NCBI GenBank assembly: GCA_021737115.1
Contig: JAIPER010000097.1
Coordinates: 1-10,205 of the forward strand
Source of the DNA: Desulfohalobiaceae bacterium
Lineage (GTDB): Bacteria; Desulfobacterota; Desulfovibrionia; Desulfovibrionales; Desulfothermaceae
Direction of reading: 5' to 3'
Length of the DNA: 10,205 bases
Part shown: positions 6,544 to 10,205 of the stretch, piece after piece
How the letters are laid out: the number at the start of each line of letters is the position of its first letter
How positions within the stretch are numbered: the first letter of the stretch is position 1
Notes under the pieces: model-generated
Databases searched by the model: none
Seen by the model: the letters and a program-made list of their open reading frames with translations, nothing else
Told to the model about the DNA's origin: nothing
Program-made: the position numbers and the translations under genes

Positions 6544-6583
6544 TCCTGTCCATTTTATATACAGGACGGTCTTCTGTTCAGAA
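6544..6583. promoter_or_regulatory. Secondary dyads, possible upstream activator sites
   Basis: TCCTGT (6544-6549) and ACAGGA (6561-6566) form an inverted repeat. Nearby TTCTG (6572-6576) and CAGAA (6579-6583) form another. They lie about 225-265 bases upstream of the predicted sigma-54 start, within range for enhancer binding. Short dyads arise by chance, so support is modest. Confidence 0.3.
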
Positions 6584-6633
6584 AATACACATAACATAAG
6601 CTTGCGGAAATACTACTTAAAATAGCAGCATAC

Positions 6634-6663
6634 TCCAAAGTGTTACGATATTGGACACACTTT
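6634..6663. promoter_or_regulatory. Candidate enhancer (upstream activator) site of the arr promoter
   Basis: Two nested inverted repeats share this segment: TCCAA (6634-6638) with TTGGA (6651-6655), and AAAGTGT (6637-6643) with ACACTTT (6657-6663). It is centred about 155 bases upstream of the predicted start at 6807, the usual distance for Fis-type HTH binding by a sigma-54 activator. Binding by the adjacent regulator is inferred. Confidence 0.45.
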
Positions 6664-6728
6664 CCGTTCCCAGATACTTCTTTTCTGCCTCGTCTTTCTT
6701 CTGCTTTTTTCCTCAAGTTTCCTTTTTA

Positions 6729-6741
6729 AATCAAGATATTG
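6729..6741 (+). promoter_or_regulatory. IHF binding site
   Basis: AATCAAGATATTG matches the IHF consensus WATCAANNNNTTR at every defined position. A T-rich run lies just upstream, as often seen. It sits between the candidate enhancer and the -24 element, where IHF bending normally helps a sigma-54 activator reach the polymerase. It overlaps a TTGAATTCAA palindrome (6739-6748). Confidence 0.6.
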
Positions 6742-6780
6742 AATTCAAATCACCCTGCCTGATGCCAACCGGCTGAAAGA

Positions 6781-6796
6781 CGGCATGTGATTTGCT
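6781..6796 (+). promoter_or_regulatory. Sigma-54 (-24/-12) promoter of the receiver-arrAB operon
   Basis: CGGCATG-TGAT-TTGCT closely matches the RpoN consensus TGGCACG-N4-TTGCW: GG at 6782-6783 and GC at 6794-6795 are separated by exactly 10 bases. A start near 6807 is predicted, giving a leader of about 265 nt before the first gene. It faces the arr genes and lies just downstream of the gene for a sigma-54 activator. Confidence 0.75.
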
Positions 6797-6801
6797 TACC
6801 T

Positions 6802-6821
6802 GCAAAACAGGGCAGTTTTGC
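6802..6821 (+). promoter_or_regulatory. Inverted repeat at the predicted transcript start
   Basis: GCAAAAC (6802-6808) pairs with GTTTTGC (6815-6821), loop 6 nt. An alternative pairing is GGCAG (6811-6815) with CTGCC (6822-6826). It overlaps the predicted start at 6807, so it could be an operator or a 5' stem. Confidence 0.35.
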
Positions 6822-6940
6822 CTGCCGCTAGGTTCGGCCGCTTCCTCGTCTCTGAAAGTATACAGTGATTAGATATAAGCTTGCGCGCATACCTGAAACA
6901 AGACAAATAGTTTCATTGGAAGGCAGAAACAAACCATAAA

Positions 6941-6970
6941 TTATGCCAACTTCTGGTAAATGAGGCATAA
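6941..6970 (+). other. Hairpin in the arr leader
   Basis: TTATGCC (6941-6947) pairs with GGCATAA (6964-6970) across a 16-nt loop. It lies inside the predicted untranslated leader. I do not recognise a known riboswitch, including the molybdenum-cofactor motif. A separate perfect TATAAT at 6992-6997 has no convincing -35 box. Confidence 0.3.
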
Positions 6971-7072
6971 ATGCAGACCTTTGCCGTTTTCTATAATTTG
7001 AAACATTAAAATATATACCATTATTTCATACTGTTAATTTTAAATGTCAAAACACTGATACGAAGTTCTGAA

Positions 7073-7450
7073 ATGGAACAACAATGGGTCATTGTACTGG
7101 GAGCGGACCAGGATACCAGTGACTGGCTCGACGTTGTGCTCCCGGAGACAGGAAGCCGTCGCTGGCCGGTGAATACCGCGGAGGAATGTCTGCAGGCCTT
7201 GTCCGGGACAAAGGGTTTACCTGCCGTTGTGGCCGACCTCGATGTCGTGACCCTTAATGATCATTTTTTCGAGCGTATGTTTCAAAGAGATTCCGGATGT
7301 TCAGCCATTGTCCTGTCCAGCCGGACTTACCATCCGGAATTGAAGGAAGCCATGCGCCGAAATATTTTCGCCGCCTTGCGCAAGCCCTGTTCGAGCCGGG
7401 AATTACGCATTTGCCTTCAGGCGCTTCTGGAAAAGGAAAAAAACGGATGA
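7073..7450 (+). CDS. Stand-alone degenerate receiver-domain protein
   Basis: 125-residue cytoplasmic protein with the alternating layout of a response-regulator receiver (REC) domain and no output domain. Strand 3 ends in AVVADLDVV with Asp55 at the usual phospho-acceptor place. Ser82 follows strand 4 (AIVLSS), and the invariant Lys-Pro after strand 5 is present (ALRKP, Lys104). The acidic pair after strand 1 is altered (VLGADQDT instead of the usual DDD pattern), so phosphorylation is uncertain. It is the first gene of the operon driven from 6781 and precedes arrA by 51 bases. The ribosome site before ATG 7073 is poor. No kinase gene is visible in the window. It may be a partner or damper for regulators of arr; this is inference. 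Confidence 0.7.
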   Translation: MEQQWVIVLGADQDTSDWLDVVLPETGSRRWPVNTAEECLQALSGTKGLPAVVADLDVVTLNDHFFERMFQRDSGCSAIVLSSRTYHPELKEAMRRNIFAALRKPCSSRELRICLQALLEKEKNG

Positions 7451-7505
7451 AGCAGACGGATCGGCCAACATGAACATGAACCAAAACAAAAGGGACGATT
7501 TATGA
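7447..7505 (+). other. Two tiny ORFs linking the receiver gene to arrA by ATGA overlaps
   Basis: ORF a (7447-7473, MKQTDRPT) starts on the ATGA that holds the receiver gene's stop. ORF b (7470-7505, MNMNQNKRDDL) starts on the ATGA that ends ORF a, and ends on the ATGA that starts arrA. ORF a has an AAAAGGA stretch about nine bases upstream. Peptide function is unlikely; translational coupling is the possible role. Confidence 0.3.
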
Positions 7506-10069
7506 AACACCAATTCGATGGCAACAAATCAGCCCCAATCGCACCTCTGTCTCGCAGGTCTTTTGTCAAGGGTTCTTTGGCTGCGGGCGCAGTCATGGGC
7601 GGGATGCCCGCTTTGCGGGCCTTTGTCCGGACGGAACAAGCCCGGGCCGCGGTACCGGGAGAAGCCGGGCAATGGCTTCCGGCCAATTGCCAGGGCTGCA
7701 CCTCCTGGTGTTCCAAGCAGGTCTACGTCGTGGACGGCCGGGCAGTCAAGGTCCGGGGAAATCCCCATTCCAAGGTGAACATGGGGGCCAGCTGTCCCAG
7801 ATCACACCTTGGCCTGCAGCAGGTCTACGACCCGGACCGCATCAAGGTACCTATGAAGCGGACCAATCCCCAAAAGGGCCGCGATCAGGATCCGGGTTTC
7901 GTACCCATTTCCTGGGACGAGGCCCTGGAAACCATTGCCGACAAAATCATGGAGCTGCGCAAGAACAACGAAACACACAAGTACATGCTCCTGCGCGGCC
8001 GTTATACTTACATGCGCGACGTGCTCTACGATTCCATGACCAAAATCATCGGCTCTCCCAGCAACATCTCCCACAGCACCCTGTGCGCCGAAGGAGAGAA
8101 ATTCGGCCCCTATTATACGGAAGGGTTGTGGGCCTACCGGCAGTACGACGTGGAGAACACCCGCTACATCCTGCTCTGGGGGGCGGACCCGCTGGCGGCC
8201 AACCGCCAGGTTTCCTACTACAGCTCGGCCTGGGGCAAGGCTCTGGATCGGGCCAAGGTGGCTATCGTCGAGCCCAGGCTGTCGGCCACCGCGGCCAAGG
8301 CGGACGAGTGGATTCCGGCCGAACCAGGCCAGGACGGGGCCTTAGCTGTGGCCATGGCTTATGTCATCCTGACCGAGGGGCTCTGGTATCGGGATTTTGT
8401 GGGAGATTTCATCGACGGCAGCAACCGTTTCAAAAAGGGCCAGACGGTTGACGAAACCCTGTTCCAGGAGAAATACACCCATGGTCTGGTCAAGTGGTGG
8501 AATATCGAGCTCAAGGACAAGACTCCGGAATGGGCCGCGGAAAAAGCCGGAGTTCCAGCAGACCAAATCCGCAGGGTGGCCATTGATTTTGCCCGGGCCG
8601 CTCCCCGGGTCATGTCCTGGGTCGGAGGCGGCCCGTGCATGCAAGTACGCAGCGCTTACGCCTCCATGGCCTGCCATGCCTTAAATGGCCTGACCGGAGG
8701 CGTGGACAATGTAGGCGGCACCCTCAAGGCCAACAAAGTCCATGTCCAGGACTTCCCTGATCACGGGGATTACCTGGACGAAATCGCCAAGACCGGCAAG
8801 AAGCATGAGAAGATCGACCAGCGCGGCCGGCTGGAGTTTCCCAATCTGAAAAAAGGCAAATCCGGGGGCGGGGTCAACACCAACCGCACTGCTGATGCAA
8901 TTTTGAATGAAGATCCGAACGAGATCAAAGTGGCCATAGCCTACATGAACAACTTCAATTTCTCGGCACCGGAAGGACAGCGCTGGGACAGGGCCCTGGC
9001 CAAGATTCCATTCTTGACCCACATCACCACCAATGCCTCCGAGTTCTCCTGGTTTGCTGACATCGTCCTGCCGGACACCCACCATCAATTCGAAAAATGG
9101 GGCTACACCAAATCCCACGGCCACGGTTACCGGCACGTGGTCCTGCAGCAGCCCATTATCGACCTGCCTTTCGACTACAAGATCGATGAAACCGAGATCC
9201 CCTATCTCATCGGCAAGAAGTTGGCTGACAAGGGTTTTGATCTCTTGCACCGCTACCATGTAGAGAAATTCCTGGACCCGGAAACAGGCAAACCCCCGGA
9301 GGATGAGAAACAATTCGCCGAGCATGCCGTCAAGATTGTCACCGAGAAGCTCTGGAATCCGGCCAAATGGGAGGGCGGGGACAAAATTAACGGCTGGGAG
9401 GAGTTCAAAAAAATCGGCATCTCCAACTCGGATCCCTATCCCTACCGCAAGCGCTGGGGCAAGATGAAGACCAAGACCCACATGTTCGAGTTCTACTCAG
9501 AGACCCTGAAACAGGCCCTGGAAAAACACGCCCAAAAGCATGGGACCACCGTGGATCAGGTCCTGGAGGTCTGCAACTACCAAGCCCGGGGTGAACCAGC
9601 CTTTGTGCCCCATTACGAGGAACCGTATGTTCACGGGGATCCCTCTGAGTACCCGCTTCTCTTCGTGGATCACAAATCCAGGTTGAACCGGGAGGGCCGG
9701 TCCGCCAACTGCTCCTGGTACCATGAACTCAAGGATCTTGACCCCGGGGAACAGAAATACGCCGACGTGGCCAAGATCAACCCCCAAGACGCAAAGAGAT
9801 TGGGTCTGCAGGACGGCGATCCCATCAAGATCATCTCTCCATCCGGAGAAATCGGCTGCACAGCCAAACTATGGGAAGGTGTCCGGCCGGGTACGGTGGC
9901 CAAATGCTACGGACAGGGCCACTGGGCCTACGGCCACCTGGCCGCGAAAGTCTTCGGCCGGAAGCCCCGCGGAGGCAACAACAACTACATCATTCCGGCC
10001 GACTATGACCGGCTGAGCGGCGCCTCGGCCTATTACGGGACCACCCGGGTCAAAATCGTCAAGGAGTAA
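7502..10069 (+). CDS. arrA: Respiratory arsenate reductase, catalytic molybdopterin subunit
   Basis: 855 aa, the length of known ArrA (about 854). It reduces arsenate to arsenite as terminal electron acceptor outside the cytoplasmic membrane. A twin-arginine signal is present (LSRRSFVKGSLAAGA, residues 16-30). The 4Fe-4S site is C63-x2-C66-x3-C70-x27-C98. The ArrA signature RGRY (165-168) is present, where ArxA arsenite oxidases have a GRGWG-type motif. Further residues matching, with a constant +2 offset, those I recall lining the Shewanella ArrA active site are Arg167, Tyr168, Ser192, Cys195 (Mo ligand, in HSTLCAEGEK), Lys200 and Tyr212. Near-C-terminal molybdopterin-binding segments follow (GDPIKIISPSGEIG; GNNNYIIPADYDR). 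The ATG has an AGGGA site at 7491-7495. It lies between a receiver gene and arrB. The frame is intact throughout. Confidence 0.95.
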   Translation: MKHQFDGNKSAPIAPLSRRSFVKGSLAAGAVMGGMPALRAFVRTEQARAAVPGEAGQWLPANCQGCTSWCSKQVYVVDGRAVKVRGNPHSKVNMGASCPRSHLGLQQVYDPDRIKVPMKRTNPQKGRDQDPGFVPISWDEALETIADKIMELRKNNETHKYMLLRGRYTYMRDVLYDSMTKIIGSPSNISHSTLCAEGEKFGPYYTEGLWAYRQYDVENTRYILLWGADPLAANRQVSYYSSAWGKALDRAKVAIVEPRLSATAAKADEWIPAEPGQDGALAVAMAYVILTEGLWYRDFVGDFIDGSNRFKKGQTVDETLFQEKYTHGLVKWWNIELKDKTPEWAAEKAGVPADQIRRVAIDFARAAPRVMSWVGGGPCMQVRSAYASMACHALNGLTGGVDNVGGTLKANKVHVQDFPDHGDYLDEIAKTGKKHEKIDQRGRLEFPNLKKGKSGGGVNTNRTADAILNEDPNEIKVAIAYMNNFNFSAPEGQRWDRALAKIPFLTHITTNASEFSWFADIVLPDTHHQFEKWGYTKSHGHGYRHVVLQQPIIDLPFDYKIDETEIPYLIGKKLADKGFDLLHRYHVEKFLDPETGKPPEDEKQFAEHAVKIVTEKLWNPAKWEGGDKINGWEEFKKIGISNSDPYPYRKRWGKMKTKTHMFEFYSETLKQALEKHAQKHGTTVDQVLEVCNYQARGEPAFVPHYEEPYVHGDPSEYPLLFVDHKSRLNREGRSANCSWYHELKDLDPGEQKYADVAKINPQDAKRLGLQDGDPIKIISPSGEIGCTAKLWEGVRPGTVAKCYGQGHWAYGHLAAKVFGRKPRGGNNNYIIPADYDRLSGASAYYGTTRVKIVKE

Positions 10070-10082
10070 GGAGGGAGACAAC

Positions 10083-10205
10083 ATGACGAAATGGGTAATG
10101 GTCATCGGCCATCAGAAATGCGTGGGCTGCGGGGCCTGCATTATCGGCTGCAAGACCGAGAACAATACCCCGGAGGGCATCTACTGGTCTTACAAGATCA
10201 CGGAA
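10083..10205 (+). CDS. arrB: Arsenate reductase iron-sulfur subunit, N-terminal part (cut by window end)
   Basis: The first 41 residues of a four-cluster ferredoxin-type subunit of the DMSO reductase family, which passes electrons to ArrA. The first cluster motif C13-VG-C16-GA-C19-IIG-C23 is complete, followed by KTENNTPEGIYWS, which is typical of ArrB. A strong GGAGGG ribosome site (10070-10075) lies between the arrA stop and this ATG, 13 bases apart, so the two are one operon. The remaining clusters, and any membrane subunit or chaperone genes, lie beyond the window. Confidence 0.92.
   Translation, partial: MTKWVMVIGHQKCVGCGACIIGCKTENNTPEGIYWSYKITE

Noticed and set aside
6943..7001. Two mini-ORFs in the arr leader (6943-6963 and 6960-7001) sharing an ATGA
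   Set aside because: Neither has a ribosome site and they are too short to judge. A leader-peptide role cannot be supported from sequence alone.
7672..8451. 259-codon plus-strand frame overlapping arrA
   Set aside because: It is in another frame of arrA, rich in Gly/Arg/Pro/Gln as expected for a frame shadow.
8681..9481. 266-codon minus-strand frame within arrA
   Set aside because: It lies wholly within a strongly conserved reductase gene and has no ribosome site or domain signature.
7502..10069. Identification as ArxA (anaerobic arsenite oxidase) or a polysulfide/thiosulfate reductase
   Set aside because: The RGRY motif and the full set of ArrA active-site residues at a constant offset favour arsenate reductase.

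Overview
The window is a stretch of arsenic genes from an anaerobe. An intact arsenate-respiration reductase gene (arrA), the start of arrB, an Acr3-type arsenite efflux gene and a substrate-binding protein/sigma-54 activator pair all lie on the + strand. The reductase family, the arsenic-linked thioredoxin-like protein and the sigma-54 regulatory style suggest a Desulfobacterota (sulfate-reducer-like) host. That placement is inferred from protein character; nothing here fixes the genus.

Layout. (1) 1-2140, ars detoxification block: a likely gene tail and terminator, a broken arsR-like regulator, intact acr3, then an arsenic-linked thioredoxin-like gene interrupted by an in-frame TAA, closed by a terminator-like hairpin. 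(2) 2226-2883: a hicAB toxin-antitoxin module with its own palindromic promoter/operator. (3) 2893-6100: a PhnD/AioX-like binding lipoprotein gene overlapping a gene for a membrane-anchored HAMP-GAF-AAA+(sigma-54)-Fis regulator. (4) 6101-7072: 972 bases without a convincing gene. It holds a composite inverted-repeat/heptad-repeat element (about 6336-6513), dyads that could be activator sites (6544-6663), a perfect IHF consensus (6729-6741) and a strong -24/-12 sigma-54 promoter (6781-6796), followed by a leader of about 265 nt. (5) 7073-10205: a small degenerate receiver-domain gene, arrA (TAT-exported molybdopterin subunit with the RGRY arsenate-reductase motif) and the first 41 codons of arrB (4Fe-4S subunit).

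How it may work together (inference): the lipoprotein senses an arsenic oxyanion outside the membrane and signals to the membrane-anchored activator. The activator binds upstream of 6781 and, with IHF bending, drives sigma-54 transcription of the receiver-arrA-arrB operon. Acr3 exports the arsenite produced. The sensor appears to replace the histidine kinase/response regulator pair of known AioXSR/ArxXSR systems with a single transmembrane AAA+ protein. That replacement and its matching promoter architecture are the most novel part of the window.
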